A stretch of DNA of 34,317 nt from Lactobacillus sp. 0.1XD8-4 (GCF_009663775.1 NZ_RDBR01000027.1:1-34317); one strand, 5' to 3'; positions 1-9,596 are shown, numbered from the stretch's first letter. The notes: generated by a model not told the origin, from the letters alone. Program-made: numbers and translations.

Positions 1-75
1 TGGCATACACCAATCGAGATCTTCTTGCTTAATCTACGTCACTAAATTCGTTCAAGTTATTTCTTGCAATCTGCC
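1..75 (+). mobile_element. IS30-family element, right (3') end fragment
   Basis: The first 45 bases translate in frame 1 as WHTPIEIFLLNLRH followed by TAA, which fits the extreme C-terminus of an IS30-family transposase (family ends of the type LGW-TP-E-F). The stop is followed by about 30 bp of non-coding element end finishing in TTGCAATCTGCC at base 75. The same 74 bp recurs inverted at 34244-34317 and identity stops abruptly at base 76, which I take as the element boundary. The transposase reads into the window. The rest of the element lies outside. The family call rests on the short C-terminal peptide and is an inference from memory of IS30 transposases. Confidence 0.72.
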
Positions 76-508
76 GATTAATAAACTTTACTTGAAAGTC
101 TAACGGCGCTTGCGGGGGATAAATCCGGTCATCAATTTTAGAGTCAGTCGCTTGACCGTTACTTACTAACTCACCAGTACCTTTTTCAACCTGTTTGGTT
201 TGTGAATATCCTTGATTATCACTGGTCTCGGCTGCCTCATTATCAGGCTGATAATATTCACCATTAATCCCCTGATTAAACGAACTTGCATATTCGGCTG
301 TATCCTGTTCATATTCAGTTAAATATGCATCAATATATTCATCATCGTGATTTGCTAAAGCATCCTCATCAATTGGCTGCAAATTTTTAACTGCTTCGCG
401 AGCCTCATATCGCGCAGCTTGTTGCGAGCTATCTGCTTTGACTGCCGGTCCGCCTAAACTGACTAACATAATCAGTGTTCCAGTAATTAATTGTCGCTTC
501 ATCATCAT
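29..508 (-). pseudogene. Secreted protein of unknown function, 3' end truncated by IS30
   Basis: The product starts with a positively charged segment (MMMKRQ) and a hydrophobic stretch (LITGTLIMLVSLGGPAV) ending near A-D, a typical Sec signal peptide without a lipobox Cys. The rest is acidic and rich in Q, D, E and Y, with no domain I recognise. An ATG at 508 follows AAGGAG (515-520) by 6 nt. The in-frame GTG at 523 overlaps that ribosome binding site and is rejected. From base 75 down, the reading frame runs into the IS30 end, so the last 14 residues (QIARNNLNEFSDVD) and the stop codon come from the insertion sequence. The native C-terminus is missing. It could still be expressed as a chimeric protein. 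Confidence 0.6.
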
Positions 509-569
509 AAAACACTCCTTCACAACGTTCTATTAATATATATACGTAAAAATTGTGAATTTGCATTTT

Positions 570-609
570 TTAAATTAAAAACGACCGCATTCGCCATTGA
601 ATGAGGTCG
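570..609 (-). terminator. Rho-independent terminator after the universal stress gene
   Basis: An 11-bp stem with one mismatch (CGACCGCATTC at 582-592 and GAATGAGGTCG at 599-609, 6-nt loop) is followed on the minus strand by a T-rich run (TTTTTAATTTAAAAA). It lies 33 bp beyond the stop of the stress protein gene. Confidence 0.7.
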
Positions 610-642
610 CTGTAATAACTAGGGCAGTTGCCGGTAGCCTTT

Positions 643-1140
643 TTACATTTCTGGATACGTTGATTCTTTTATATCCAGCTTTTGATTGTTCAAGTTTGTC
701 TTAACTACTGTTACGTCACAAGGAGCTTCACGAATAGTATATGCAGCCGTCGATCCGACAAGAAGCCGACCCACAACATTTAATCCGGTTGCGCCAATAA
801 TGATCAAATCAATCCCATTCTTCTGGGGATAATGTTCGGCAAGCTCAACCTTCGCATTACCAATTTCGACAGTTGTTTCGATTTCTTTAACCCCTGCCGC
901 AGCAGCTTTTTTCTTGTAAACCGCTAATTTCTTTTGCATCGTCTCAACAGCTGAATCATAGATGCTGTGACTAACAAAGCCATAACCGCCAGGACCAGTT
1001 GTTGGGTAGCGCTCACCATTAATGATACTTAACAAATATAATTTTGCATCGTTTGTCTTTGCAATATCGACTGCTTTTTCAAATGCCATATCAGATTGCT
1101 TAGATCCATCGATACCAACTAGAATCTTTTGATAACTCAT
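643..1140 (-). CDS. Universal stress protein, UspA family, ATP-binding type
   Basis: A 165-aa single-domain Usp protein of normal family length. It begins with YQKILVGIDGS, the usual first beta strand plus conserved Asp, and ends with the ATP-binding signature G-x2-G-x9-G-S (GATG...VGSTA, about residues 115-129), which points to the nucleotide-binding subclass. Usp proteins are cytosolic and associated with stress and starvation survival; the exact role here is unknown. The ATG at 1140 is chosen because GGAGGTG lies 6-7 nt upstream; an in-frame ATG at 1155 sits before that Shine-Dalgarno and is rejected. It lies 40 bp downstream of pepV on the same strand, and an extended -10 (TGTGCTAAAAT) in the gap suggests it may also have its own promoter. 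Confidence 0.93.
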   Translation of the reverse strand: MSYQKILVGIDGSKQSDMAFEKAVDIAKTNDAKLYLLSIINGERYPTTGPGGYGFVSHSIYDSAVETMQKKLAVYKKKAAAAGVKEIETTVEIGNAKVELAEHYPQKNGIDLIIIGATGLNVVGRLLVGSTAAYTIREAPCDVTVVKTNLNNQKLDIKESTYPEM

Positions 1141-1180
1141 TTTTGACACCTCCATGCTCTATTCCTATTTTAGCACATTC

Positions 1181-2584
1181 TTAGTCTGTGACGAGGTTAT
1201 TAATCGCTTCCATGTAAATAGCCATTGACGTGATTAAATCATTTACCGGCTGATATTCGTTTGCTTGGTGCATCGTATTTGGAGTATGAGGCATTAATGC
1301 GCCAAATGCAACACCACGCTTCATAAGACGACCATAAGTACCTCCACCGACAACTTCTGGCTTAGCGTTAGTATCACCAGTCTGGTCAATATAAGCTTGC
1401 ATAAGGGTCTTAACAATTGGATCATCAGGATCAACATAGTGCGGTTCTTGTGATGGCCCTTGCTTTACATCGATAGCTAGCTTATTAGCAACTTTCTTGA
1501 CTGTATTTTCCAATTTGTCTGGAGTCATACCTTTCGGGAAGCGGAAATTCATATCAATATGACCACCTTTATCCGCATCAAAGTTTAAGATTCCCGCATT
1601 CATTGTTAAATCACCCATTACCAAATCAGTAAAGGCACCATCAAAACCATCCATACGGGTGTCAAGGTGGAGGTAGTCAGCCAGGAATTCAACAAAACTC
1701 TTCGCCCCACCAGCAAAGTCATATTGATTTAAGAACTTAGCAAGATAGGTTCCGGCATTAATTCCCTTTTCTGGTTCCATTCCATGAGCAGCCTTACCAA
1801 TAACCGTGATTTTAAGTCCCTTATCAGTGGATTCGATATTACCGTCAACTGGGTTTTCTTCAATAAAGCGTCCAAAATCAGTAGTGACCGCTTGTGGATT
1901 ATCAGTTCGCATAATTGCAACAGCTTCTCGTGGAACCATGTTAAACCGTAAGCCAGATTCAAAACTAATAAGCTGCGTTGATGCATCCCCATTACCAGCA
2001 GGAACATCAAGTAAAAGGGAAACTTGTCCTTTTTCACCATTGATTACTGGGAACTCAGCATCGGGAGAGAAACCAAATGTTGGGGCTGGCTCAACTTCAA
2101 AATACCGGTGCATCCCAGTCCAGTTGCTTTCTTCATCGGTACCAACAATAAAGCGGACTTTTTTATTAAATTTTACTCCTTGATCCTTGAGATACTTTAG
2201 GGCATAGTAAGCAGCCATCCCTGGACCCTTATCGTCGGAAGCACCACGACCATACAAGTTGCCGTCTTTAATCACTGGATCAAACGGATCAGTATCCCAG
2301 CCCTTACCTGCTGGCATCACATCGAGATGGGCTAAAATAGCTAACGTTTCATCACCTTCACCCCATTCCGCATAGCCAACGAGGTTATCAATGTTCTTTA
2401 CTTTAAAGCCGTCTTGCTCAGCCATTTCCAAAAATGCTTTCAATGCTTGGGCGGGGCGAGGGCCAAGCGGGTATTCATCAGTAGCAGCTGCATCATCACG
2501 CACACTAGGAATCTTCATTAATGCCACGAGGTCATTTAAATAGTTTTCTTTTTGCGCTTCGGCAGCTTTCATCCATTCAGTCAT
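1181..2584 (-). CDS. pepV: Dipeptidase PepV, M20 family metallopeptidase
   Basis: A 467-aa zinc dipeptidase that cleaves dipeptides in the cytosol after oligopeptide uptake, part of lactic acid bacterial proteolysis. The two-zinc centre is recognisable: H-x-D in LAILAHLDVMPAG (about residues 81-93), the Asp of YGRGASDDKG (about 111-120), the paired acids of GTDEES (about 148-153), the Asp of SPDAEFP, and the late His of MPHTPNTMHQANE. Length and motif order match PepV. The ATG at 2584 is preceded by GGAGGG at 7 nt. An upstream in-frame start at 2632 lies within the promoter region and has no ribosome binding site. It is divergent from nnrD. Confidence 0.95.
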   Translation of the reverse strand: MTEWMKAAEAQKENYLNDLVALMKIPSVRDDAAATDEYPLGPRPAQALKAFLEMAEQDGFKVKNIDNLVGYAEWGEGDETLAILAHLDVMPAGKGWDTDPFDPVIKDGNLYGRGASDDKGPGMAAYYALKYLKDQGVKFNKKVRFIVGTDEESNWTGMHRYFEVEPAPTFGFSPDAEFPVINGEKGQVSLLLDVPAGNGDASTQLISFESGLRFNMVPREAVAIMRTDNPQAVTTDFGRFIEENPVDGNIESTDKGLKITVIGKAAHGMEPEKGINAGTYLAKFLNQYDFAGGAKSFVEFLADYLHLDTRMDGFDGAFTDLVMGDLTMNAGILNFDADKGGHIDMNFRFPKGMTPDKLENTVKKVANKLAIDVKQGPSQEPHYVDPDDPIVKTLMQAYIDQTGDTNAKPEVVGGGTYGRLMKRGVAFGALMPHTPNTMHQANEYQPVNDLITSMAIYMEAINNLVTD

Positions 2585-2609
2585 TATAATCCCTCCAAAA
2601 TATTCTACT

Positions 2610-2638
2610 TTGACTAAATTTAATGATACCATTAAACT
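2610..2638 (+). promoter_or_regulatory. Sigma-A type promoter for nnrD
   Basis: TTGACT (2610-2615), a 17-bp spacer, then TAAACT (2633-2638), leaving a short leader to the GTG at 2672. It sits in the 87-bp divergent gap between pepV and nnrD. Confidence 0.55.
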
Positions 2639-2671
2639 GTCTATTAAATAAAATAATAAGGAGTCTTAAAC

Positions 2672-3532
2672 GTGGAAAAGCTTACTGACCAAATCCTCAA
2701 AGAAGTCATTACACCGCGTCCTGAAAATAGTTTTAAAGGGACTTTTGGTAAAGTAACCCTTGTAGGAGGCAATCGCAACTTTGGCGGGGCTATCATCATG
2801 GCATCAATGGCAGCAGTATGTGCGGGAGCTGGATTAGTGACAACTGCGACCGACGAAAGTAATTCCAGTGCCTTGCATTCACAACTACCAGAAGCAATGT
2901 TTGCTGATTTTACTAATAGCGAGCAAGTTGCCAGCCTTATTCACGCAGCGACCAGTGTTGTTGTCGGGCCGGGCCTTGGGGATGATGAGATAAGTCTACA
3001 GATATTAAAGAATGTATTTGCTAATACTAGCGACCAACAAAACGTGATTATTGACGGTTCCGCAATTACGTTAATGGCAAGAGAAGGCATCGATCAACCA
3101 CTTGGTAATATTATCTATACGCCGCATGAAATGGAATGGCAACGCCTGTCGGGAATTAAGATTGGTGAACAGACAGCAGAAAAAAATAAGGCCGTCCAAG
3201 AAAAGCTTGGTGCTACCGTTGTCTTAAAGAAACACCATACTGAAATCTATACTAACGACCAAATATATCAACTACCAATTGGCACGCCCGCCCAAGCAGT
3301 TGGCGGAATGGGTGATACCCTTGCCGGAATGGTTGGTGGCTTTACCGCGGAATTTAATGATAAAGCAGATAAGGCCGTCCTTGCTGCCGTTTATGCGCAT
3401 AGTGCGATTGCCGAAAAGATTGCCGAAAGTCAATATATTGTCCTTCCCCATCAAATCAGCCGTGCCCTGCCGACCTTCATGAAGAAGATGGAAAAGCTTG
3501 ACGATGACCATCATATTGGTTTTTTGAATTAA
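2672..3532 (+). CDS. nnrD: ADP-dependent NAD(P)H-hydrate dehydratase
   Basis: A 286-aa YjeF_C/carbohydrate-kinase-like protein that repairs hydrated NADH and NADPH. Seen directly: the glycine-rich start GKVTLVGGNRNFGGA (about 27-40), the AGAGLVT segment (51-57) and the signature GGMGDTLAG (211-219) whose Asp is the family's catalytic base. Only the dehydratase domain is present; the epimerase domain fused to it in some bacteria is absent, so an epimerase would have to be encoded elsewhere. Start codon is GTG at 2672, placed 8 nt after AAGGAG (2658-2663). It is a single gene between its own promoter and a bidirectional terminator shared with the convergent flippase gene. Confidence 0.92.
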   Translation: MEKLTDQILKEVITPRPENSFKGTFGKVTLVGGNRNFGGAIIMASMAAVCAGAGLVTTATDESNSSALHSQLPEAMFADFTNSEQVASLIHAATSVVVGPGLGDDEISLQILKNVFANTSDQQNVIIDGSAITLMAREGIDQPLGNIIYTPHEMEWQRLSGIKIGEQTAEKNKAVQEKLGATVVLKKHHTEIYTNDQIYQLPIGTPAQAVGGMGDTLAGMVGGFTAEFNDKADKAVLAAVYAHSAIAEKIAESQYIVLPHQISRALPTFMKKMEKLDDDHHIGFLN

Positions 3533-3535
3533 AAA

Positions 3536-3590
3536 TAAAAGGAGTTGAGATTTAGCTACTTAGCGTAACTAATCTTAACTCCTTATTTTA
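3536..3590. terminator. Bidirectional terminator between nnrD and the flippase gene
   Basis: A 14-bp stem (AAGGAGTTGAGATT at 3539-3552 and AATCTTAACTCCTT at 3571-3584, one G-U type mismatch), with A-rich and T-rich flanks giving a U-tract on either strand. Its right arm overlaps the stop codon of the flippase gene. Confidence 0.75.
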
Positions 3591-5232
3591 TATGCAATAG
3601 TGTCCGTAATCTCGCTACCCGTGGTCCTAATAGCTGGTCTGCTAAGCGTGACTTGAGAATCAGGTACAGGTAGATCCCGACTCCCACTAATACTCCTGGA
3701 ATCAAGGAGAAGAACGCCGTATAACGGCCGTATGGACTGACAAAGTGGCTAATAATTAACATGACAATCTTAGTCCCCGCAAACATTACCAATGAATAGG
3801 CTAAAATCTGGTTTGTCGGTACTGCCATCTTATCAAAGCGGAGATTAAATTCCATATTAAATGAGTGGAGGATCAAGTAGTTCACGACAAACATCGAAAT
3901 GCCCGTTGCTACTAATGGTCCAACCCCCTCAAAAATCCAAATGCATGGGAATTGAACAACAAATTTGACGATGACCCCAATACCTAAGTAGGTCATCATT
4001 CGTTTGTTTTCTGAAATTCCCTGCATCATGGCTGCTCCCACCGTATAAAGGCCTAGCAAGATAGAAACATAAGCTGATACTTGAAGGACAACTACCCCTG
4101 CCGCATCATAACGGTAAAAAACGGTATATATCTGCTGCGATACAGCTGATAACCCGAGGGCTGCCGGAATCATGACAAAGTAGAACAACAGGAGGACATT
4201 TTGAATTTGCTTCCGCATCCCCTCATGGTCATTTTGTGCGCGGGCAGTCGCTAAGAGCGGAATAACCGTTGCTGCCATTGCCGATGCCAACGAAATCACA
4301 ATCATGTATAACTTATTAGCATTAAACGAGAATAATGCATATAGCACTGTAACTTGATAATGTGAAAAGTGACCAACCATTGACATCATCCTGGGGAACG
4401 TATATTGATCAATCAGTTGGTAAAGGTTGATCCCACCCTCAATAATAATGAACGGGATTGACTGGTAAACAATCTTAAAAATCAGACTAGTAGTTGAAAC
4501 TTCGGCATTAGAAACACTATGGCGCACAAGGTCGTTCATCTCATTGAGGTGTCGCAGCCATGCAATGGATAGAACAATGATTGCCCCAATTGCCCCAATA
4601 AAGGCGGCAAAGGTTGACTGGGTAACAGCACTAACCCAACTTCCATGCTTAATTTTCATAATATAATATGTCGCTAGCAGCATATAAACAACCCGAAAAA
4701 CTTGTTCAACAAACTGCGACATTGCTGATGGCGCCATCCAATTATAACCTTGTAAAAAGCCCCGCGTAATCGACATCGCTGGGATAATCAAAACGGCCCA
4801 GGCGAGGGACTGGATAACGGGAATGACGTTTGGATCACCATTATCCATTAGCGAAGCCCCGAAGAGCATGATAATAGCACAAATCATTCCCATCGCCATT
4901 GAAACGTACATTCCTGAGTGATATAGGCGCCTACTAACACCATATTCATTAAGGCCGTTGTAATGCGCAACTAATTTTGAGATTGCTGATGGAATCCCTG
5001 CCGTTGCAATTACCAAGAAATACGAATAGATGTTATAACCTTGAGCAAATAATGCATTTGCTTCATTACTATAGGCCCCAAACCATGTTACCCATGGAAT
5101 AACATAAATTGCTCCTAATATTCGTGAAGTAATACTCCCCGCAGTCATCCAAGCAGATCCGCTCAACATCTTTTCACGCGCATCTTTTTTAACCGGGGTA
5201 CTGCTCAAATCATTTATTTTATTTTCCTCCAT
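3583..5232 (-). CDS. MOP-superfamily flippase, MurJ/YtgP-like
   Basis: About 549 aa with some 14 hydrophobic segments, a charged cytoplasmic N-terminus, then SAWMTAGSITSRILGAIYVIPW, the first helix of the oligosaccharide/lipid flippase family. Length and the early conserved segment (AGIPSAISKLVAHYN) resemble B. subtilis and streptococcal YtgP/MurJ proteins, which move lipid II outward across the membrane for peptidoglycan synthesis. An O-antigen-type (Wzx) exporter is less likely because no polysaccharide genes are nearby. Start is uncertain: ATG at 5232 is used, while a TTG at 5244 just after AAGGTAGGA is also possible. The gene has its own promoter upstream. Confidence 0.85.
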   Translation of the reverse strand: MEENKINDLSSTPVKKDAREKMLSGSAWMTAGSITSRILGAIYVIPWVTWFGAYSNEANALFAQGYNIYSYFLVIATAGIPSAISKLVAHYNGLNEYGVSRRLYHSGMYVSMAMGMICAIIMLFGASLMDNGDPNVIPVIQSLAWAVLIIPAMSITRGFLQGYNWMAPSAMSQFVEQVFRVVYMLLATYYIMKIKHGSWVSAVTQSTFAAFIGAIGAIIVLSIAWLRHLNEMNDLVRHSVSNAEVSTTSLIFKIVYQSIPFIIIEGGINLYQLIDQYTFPRMMSMVGHFSHYQVTVLYALFSFNANKLYMIVISLASAMAATVIPLLATARAQNDHEGMRKQIQNVLLLFYFVMIPAALGLSAVSQQIYTVFYRYDAAGVVVLQVSAYVSILLGLYTVGAAMMQGISENKRMMTYLGIGVIVKFVVQFPCIWIFEGVGPLVATGISMFVVNYLILHSFNMEFNLRFDKMAVPTNQILAYSLVMFAGTKIVMLIISHFVSPYGRYTAFFSLIPGVLVGVGIYLYLILKSRLADQLLGPRVARLRTLLHIK

Positions 5233-5286
5233 GATTTGTTGCAATCCTACCTTTTTTATTTTAATCGAATAAAAACAATCTTAATT

Positions 5287-5315
5287 ATTTTATCGTGAAT
5301 ATAAGACTGACGCAA
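5287..5315 (-). promoter_or_regulatory. Promoter for the flippase gene
   Basis: On the minus strand TTGCGT (5310-5315), a 17-bp spacer and TAAAAT (5287-5292), about 55 bp upstream of the flippase start and just downstream of the HicB-like gene. Confidence 0.5.
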
Positions 5316-5346
5316 TTCGATTTATGCTTTTTAATATTTCTTTAAT

Positions 5347-5610
5347 CTAGTACTGGTCTAAATCAACCGTGACCATCTTAATAATTTTTTGGGGGTCCTT
5401 TGCTTGAAGCGTTGATATATTGCTCGGCTGGGGAGCTTCTTCAAAATGCCCAAGTTTATCATTTATCGTAATCGCAAGCCCCAACTTAGCAAATTCCATT
5501 GCCTCGTCCATCGTTTTCCCCTGCGTAAATGCCTCTGGTAAGTCCGGAAAATCAACTTGAATTTCATCTTCTACGGGGGTAAAAAAAGCAGGATATTTTA
5601 CTATTTCCAT
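5347..5610 (-). CDS. HicB-like antitoxin family protein, orphan
   Basis: An 87-aa protein with the HicB N-terminal RNase-H-like partial fold: YPAFFTPVEDEIQVDFPDLPEAFTQG then a helix with DEAMEFAKLGLAITIND. HicB proteins bind and neutralise HicA mRNA interferases. No HicA-like reading frame (a short basic double-stranded-RNA-binding-like protein with a conserved His) is seen on either side: upstream is the leuS terminator, downstream about 110 bp of AT-rich non-coding DNA. No C-terminal DNA-binding domain is evident. The ATG at 5610 follows AAAGGAGA by about 5 nt; the in-frame TTG at 5628 precedes that site and is rejected. It may be a solitary regulator or the remnant of a toxin-antitoxin pair. 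Confidence 0.8.
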   Translation of the reverse strand: MEIVKYPAFFTPVEDEIQVDFPDLPEAFTQGKTMDEAMEFAKLGLAITINDKLGHFEEAPQPSNISTLQAKDPQKIIKMVTVDLDQY

Positions 5611-5621
5611 TAAATTCTCCT

Positions 5622-5662
5622 TTAACAAAAAAGGCCTGACAAAATGTCACAGCCTCTTTTTA
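5622..5662 (-). terminator. leuS terminator
   Basis: On the minus strand AGGCTGTGAC, a short loop and GTCAGGCCT form a stem with one bulge, followed by TTTTTTG. It ends 5 bp after the leuS stop and just before the HicB-like gene's ribosome binding site. Confidence 0.65.
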
Positions 5663-5667
5663 TTTAA

Positions 5668-8088
5668 TTATTTAGCAACAATGTTAACAATCTTGTTTGG
5701 TACAACAATGACTTTCTTGATGTCTTTACCATCAGTAAACTTCTTAACATGTTCGTTAGCCAAAGCTTGCTTTTGTGCTTCATCACGGTCGGTATCCTTG
5801 GCCATCTTGATCTTAGCCCGAACCTTGCCGTTAACTTGCACAATCATTTCAACTTCATCTTCAACCAATGCCTTGGGATCATAAGTTGGCCATGGCTGGT
5901 AAGTAATTGTATCACTAACATCGAAGTGACTCCATAATTCTTCAGCCATGTGAGGCATAATCGGTGCGATCATCTTGACAAATCCCTGCATATATTCAAC
6001 CGGAAGATCATCGGCCTTGTATGCTTCATTAACGAAGACCATTAATTGTGAAATTGCAGTATTAAAGTGCATCCGTTCGTAGTCTTCGGTAACTTTTTTA
6101 ACAGTTTGGTTGTAAATCTTAGTTAACTTACCATCGTTAAAGGTGGAAACCCGGTCACGAAGATGGTTATTATCATCCATCAATAACCGCCATACACGTT
6201 GAACCCACTTGTTAGCACCATGCAATCCTTTTTCATCCCATGGCACTGACTCTTCAAGAGGTCCCATGAACATTTCGTAAAGGCGTAAGGTATCAGCACC
6301 ATATTGGTCAACAATGTCATCTGGATTAACAACATTGCCCTTAGACTTAGACATCTTTTCATGGTTTGAGCCCAAAATCATCCCTTGGTTAACAAGTTTC
6401 ATAAATGGTTCCTTCGTTGGCACAAGACCAAGGTCATAAAGAACTTTATGCCAGAATCGAGCGTATAGCAAGTGAAGGACAGCGTGTTCTGCACCACCGA
6501 CGTAGAGATCAACTGGTGACCAGTAATCAAGGGCTTCTTTGGAGGCAAATTCCTTGTCATTGTGAGGGTCGGTGTACCGAAGCCAGTACCAAGATGAACC
6601 AGCCCATTGTGGCATCGTATTAGTTTCACGTAAACCATGCCGCCCGTTTTCATCGTATACGTTAACCCAATCTTCAACATTTGCCAATGGACTTTCACCA
6701 GTTCCAGAAGGCTCAATGTTATCGGTATTTGGCAATTTAAGCGGAAGTTCATCTTCAGGAACTAATGAAGTTGTTCCATCATCCCAGTGGATGACCGGAA
6801 TTGGTTCACCCCAGTAGCGTTGACGACTGAAGATCCAGTCACGAAGGCGGTAATTAACCTTCTTATGACCGGCATCATGTTCTTCTAGCCAGTCAATCAT
6901 CTTTTGCTTAGCGTCAGCATTATTTAGACCATCGAGGAAGCCGGAGTTAATATGTTTGCCATCACCACTAAAGGCACCTTCTGAAATGTCAGCACCTTCA
7001 ATAATCGGCTTAATCGGCAAATCAAATTTTTTCGCAAAGTCATAGTCACGTTGGTCACCTGATGGGACAGCCATTACAGCACCTGTCCCATATGACGCGA
7101 GAACATAATCACTAATCCAGATTGGTAATTTTTCACCATTAACTGGATTAATAACGTAAGAACCAGTAAATACCCCTGTTTTATCCTTATTTAAATCAGT
7201 CCGTTCAAGATCAGACCGCCGGGAAGCTTCTTCCTTGTACTTTTCAACTTCTACTTGATGCTCAGGTGTTGTTAATTGGTCAACCAACTCTTGTTCTGGC
7301 GCAAGAACAACATAAGAAGCACCAAACAACGTATCTGCACGAGTAGTAAAAACTTCAATCTTCGTATCTTCATCGCCGACAACAGGGAAGTAAACGGAAG
7401 CACCTTCTGAACGACCAATCCAGTTGCGTTGCATTTCCTTAACGCTTTCAGGCCAGTCAACAAGGTCAAGGTCATCAATCAAGCGGTCTGCGTAAGCTGT
7501 AATTTTCAATACCCATTGTCGCATTGGCTTACGGTATACTGGGTATCCGCCTCGCTTCGTCTTACCGTCTTCAACCTCTTCATTGGCTACCACTGTTCCC
7601 CCCATAAAGTCAGGTGCCCAGTTGACCATAATCTCACTTTCATAAGCCAGGCCCTTTTTATAAAGTTGTTCAAAGATCCATTGAGTCCACTTATAGAAGT
7701 TTGGATCAGTTGTATTAACTTCACGATCCCAATCATATGAAAAACCAAGTGATTGAATTTGATCCCGAAAATGATCAACATTCTTGTTAGTAAAGTCTTT
7801 AGGGTTGTGACCAGTTTTTAATGCATACTGTTCAGCAGGAAGACCAAATGCGTCCCAGCCCATTGGGTGGAGAACATTAAATCCTTGCATCCGTTTCATT
7901 CGTGACATTACATCAGTTGCGGTATATCCTTCTGGGTGACCAACGTGAAGTCCTTGACCAGATGGATAAGGGAACATGTCTAGGGCATAATATTTTTTCT
8001 GGTCTTTATTAAGGTCTACCTTAAACGTTTCGTTCTTTTTCCAGAATTTTTGCCATTTTTTCTCAATCGCTGTATGATCGTAAGCCAT
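5668..8088 (-). CDS. leuS: Leucyl-tRNA synthetase
   Basis: An 806-aa class I aminoacyl-tRNA synthetase that charges tRNA-Leu with leucine. The HIGH-type motif is HVGH (48-51, in [14 protein letters not shown]), the KMSKS loop is intact near residue 578 ([12 protein letters not shown]), and the editing domain and C-terminal anticodon and tRNA-binding regions are present at full length for bacterial LeuRS. ATG at 8088 follows GAGGAG by about 8 nt. Expression should depend on uncharged tRNA-Leu through the T-box leader directly upstream. Confidence 0.98.
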   Translation of the reverse strand: MAYDHTAIEKKWQKFWKKNETFKVDLNKDQKKYYALDMFPYPSGQGLHVGHPEGYTATDVMSRMKRMQGFNVLHPMGWDAFGLPAEQYALKTGHNPKDFTNKNVDHFRDQIQSLGFSYDWDREVNTTDPNFYKWTQWIFEQLYKKGLAYESEIMVNWAPDFMGGTVVANEEVEDGKTKRGGYPVYRKPMRQWVLKITAYADRLIDDLDLVDWPESVKEMQRNWIGRSEGASVYFPVVGDEDTKIEVFTTRADTLFGASYVVLAPEQELVDQLTTPEHQVEVEKYKEEASRRSDLERTDLNKDKTGVFTGSYVINPVNGEKLPIWISDYVLASYGTGAVMAVPSGDQRDYDFAKKFDLPIKPIIEGADISEGAFSGDGKHINSGFLDGLNNADAKQKMIDWLEEHDAGHKKVNYRLRDWIFSRQRYWGEPIPVIHWDDGTTSLVPEDELPLKLPNTDNIEPSGTGESPLANVEDWVNVYDENGRHGLRETNTMPQWAGSSWYWLRYTDPHNDKEFASKEALDYWSPVDLYVGGAEHAVLHLLYARFWHKVLYDLGLVPTKEPFMKLVNQGMILGSNHEKMSKSKGNVVNPDDIVDQYGADTLRLYEMFMGPLEESVPWDEKGLHGANKWVQRVWRLLMDDNNHLRDRVSTFNDGKLTKIYNQTVKKVTEDYERMHFNTAISQLMVFVNEAYKADDLPVEYMQGFVKMIAPIMPHMAEELWSHFDVSDTITYQPWPTYDPKALVEDEVEMIVQVNGKVRAKIKMAKDTDRDEAQKQALANEHVKKFTDGKDIKKVIVVPNKIVNIVAK

Positions 8089-8127
8089 CTATCTCGCTCC
8101 TCATTTTTGTAGTTTAATAATCGTAAT

Positions 8128-8340
8128 AAAAAAGTCCCGTAGAAAAAATCTACGAGACGAAATCTATCCGCGGTACCACCCGTTTTCCATGGTAATCATG
8201 GCGCTTAGTACCTTAACGCGGTAAACGTCACTGCTTACTAACTTCGGCAGTAATCACCTAGATGAGTTCGTTAATGACAGGTCTCCTGTTCTCAGCACCA
8301 CAGGATCTCTGAAGGCCATATCAAAAACTAATATTTCTAT
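8128..8340 (-). promoter_or_regulatory. T-box leader of leuS, CUC (Leu) specifier
   Basis: The invariant T-box sequence GGGTGGTACCGCG is present on the minus strand at 8169-8181, followed by a terminator (8128-8158: GTCTCGTAGA, A/T loop, TCTACGGGAC, T6). Upstream are an AGAGA-type element and a Stem I whose 3' side contains GAA-CTC-ATC, with CTC at 8264-8266 as likely leucine specifier. Such leaders read through the terminator when uncharged tRNA-Leu pairs with the specifier and the T-box. Only leuS follows. Confidence 0.93.
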
Positions 8341-8362
8341 TACGATCAAATATTTAACGCTT

Positions 8363-8391
8363 ATTGTAACAACCACTATCAGTGATTGCAA
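8363..8391 (-). promoter_or_regulatory. Promoter of the leuS T-box transcript
   Basis: TTGCAA (8386-8391), 17-bp spacer, TACAAT (8363-8368) on the minus strand, a near-consensus vegetative promoter correctly placed just before Stem I of the T-box. Confidence 0.75.
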
Positions 8392-8405
8392 GTATAAGAT
8401 TTAAT

Positions 8406-9593
8406 TTAGCCTAAAATTGCCTTTAGTTCGTCAACCTTGTCAAGTTGTTCCCAAGGTAAATCAATATCAGTCCGGCCAAAGTGACCATAGGCAGCCGTTT
8501 GTTTGTAAATTGGCCGTTTTAAGTCAAGCATTTCAATAATTCCTGCTGGCCGTAAATCAAATACTTTCCGCACGGCCGCAATCAATTCTTCTTCAGTCCG
8601 TGTACCAGTACCGTAAGTGTTAATCATGATTGATACCGGTTCTGCTACCCCAATTGCATAGGCAACCTGGATTTCAGCTTTTTTAGCATAACCTGCTGCC
8701 ACAATATTCTTTGCAATATAGCGAGCAGCATAACTAGCAGAACGGTCAACCTTGGTCGCATCCTTACCAGAGAAAGCACCACCACCATGGTGAGCGGCTC
8801 CTCCATAAGTATCAACAATAATCTTACGACCAGTCAATCCCGCATCTCCTTGCGGACCACCGATTACAAAACGGCCAGTCGGATTAATAAAGTACTTTGT
8901 CTTATCGTCAAGGTATTTAGCAGGAATTACCGCTTTAATAACTTGTTCCTTAACGTCTTGCTTGATTTGATCAAGGGAAACTTCTGGGTCATGCTGGGTA
9001 CTTAACACAATAGTGTCAACACGAAGCGGCTTATCATTTTCGTCATATTCAACGGTAACTTCAGCCTTGGCATCTGGACGAAGGTATGAGATAACTCCGT
9101 CTTTACGTAATTGCGCAATCTTACGCATTAACTTATGGCTCAAGACTAATGTAAGCGGCATATATTCGGGTGTCTCATCAGTTGCGTAACCAAACATCAA
9201 TCCTTGGTCACCAGCACCAATCTGGTCAAGCGGATCAGCATCCCCTTCACGTGTCTCTAAGGAGTCATCAACCCCCTGCGCAATATCAGGTGACTGTTCA
9301 TCAATCGCTGTAATAACTGCACAGTTATCAGCATCAAACCCATACTTACCATCAGTATAGCCAATTTTTCTAATCGTATCACGCACGATCTTTTGGATAT
9401 TAACATAAGCCTTAGTTGAAACTTCACCAAAAACTAATACTAATCCGGTAGTAACTGACGTCTCAACAGCAACCCGTGAGTCTGGGTCCTTTTCGAGCAA
9501 TGCATCCAAAATTGCATCACTAATTTGGTCAGCAATCTTGTCTGGATGTCCTTCAGAAACTGATTCGGATGTAAATAAATGTCGTTCTGCCAT
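8406..9593 (-). CDS. metK: S-adenosylmethionine synthetase
   Basis: A 395-aa methionine adenosyltransferase that makes SAM from methionine and ATP. Hallmarks seen: [15 protein letters not shown] near the N-terminus (13-27), [12 protein letters not shown] (126-137) and the glycine-rich phosphate loop GGGAFSGKD (270-278). Length is normal. ATG at 9593 follows a GGGGGA Shine-Dalgarno, which is exactly the element that the upstream SMK box can sequester, so the start and the regulatory model support each other. Confidence 0.98.
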   Translation of the reverse strand: MAERHLFTSESVSEGHPDKIADQISDAILDALLEKDPDSRVAVETSVTTGLVLVFGEVSTKAYVNIQKIVRDTIRKIGYTDGKYGFDADNCAVITAIDEQSPDIAQGVDDSLETREGDADPLDQIGAGDQGLMFGYATDETPEYMPLTLVLSHKLMRKIAQLRKDGVISYLRPDAKAEVTVEYDENDKPLRVDTIVLSTQHDPEVSLDQIKQDVKEQVIKAVIPAKYLDDKTKYFINPTGRFVIGGPQGDAGLTGRKIIVDTYGGAAHHGGGAFSGKDATKVDRSASYAARYIAKNIVAAGYAKKAEIQVAYAIGVAEPVSIMINTYGTGTRTEEELIAAVRKVFDLRPAGIIEMLDLKRPIYKQTAAYGHFGRTDIDLPWEQLDKVDELKAILG

Positions 9594-9596
9594 CTT

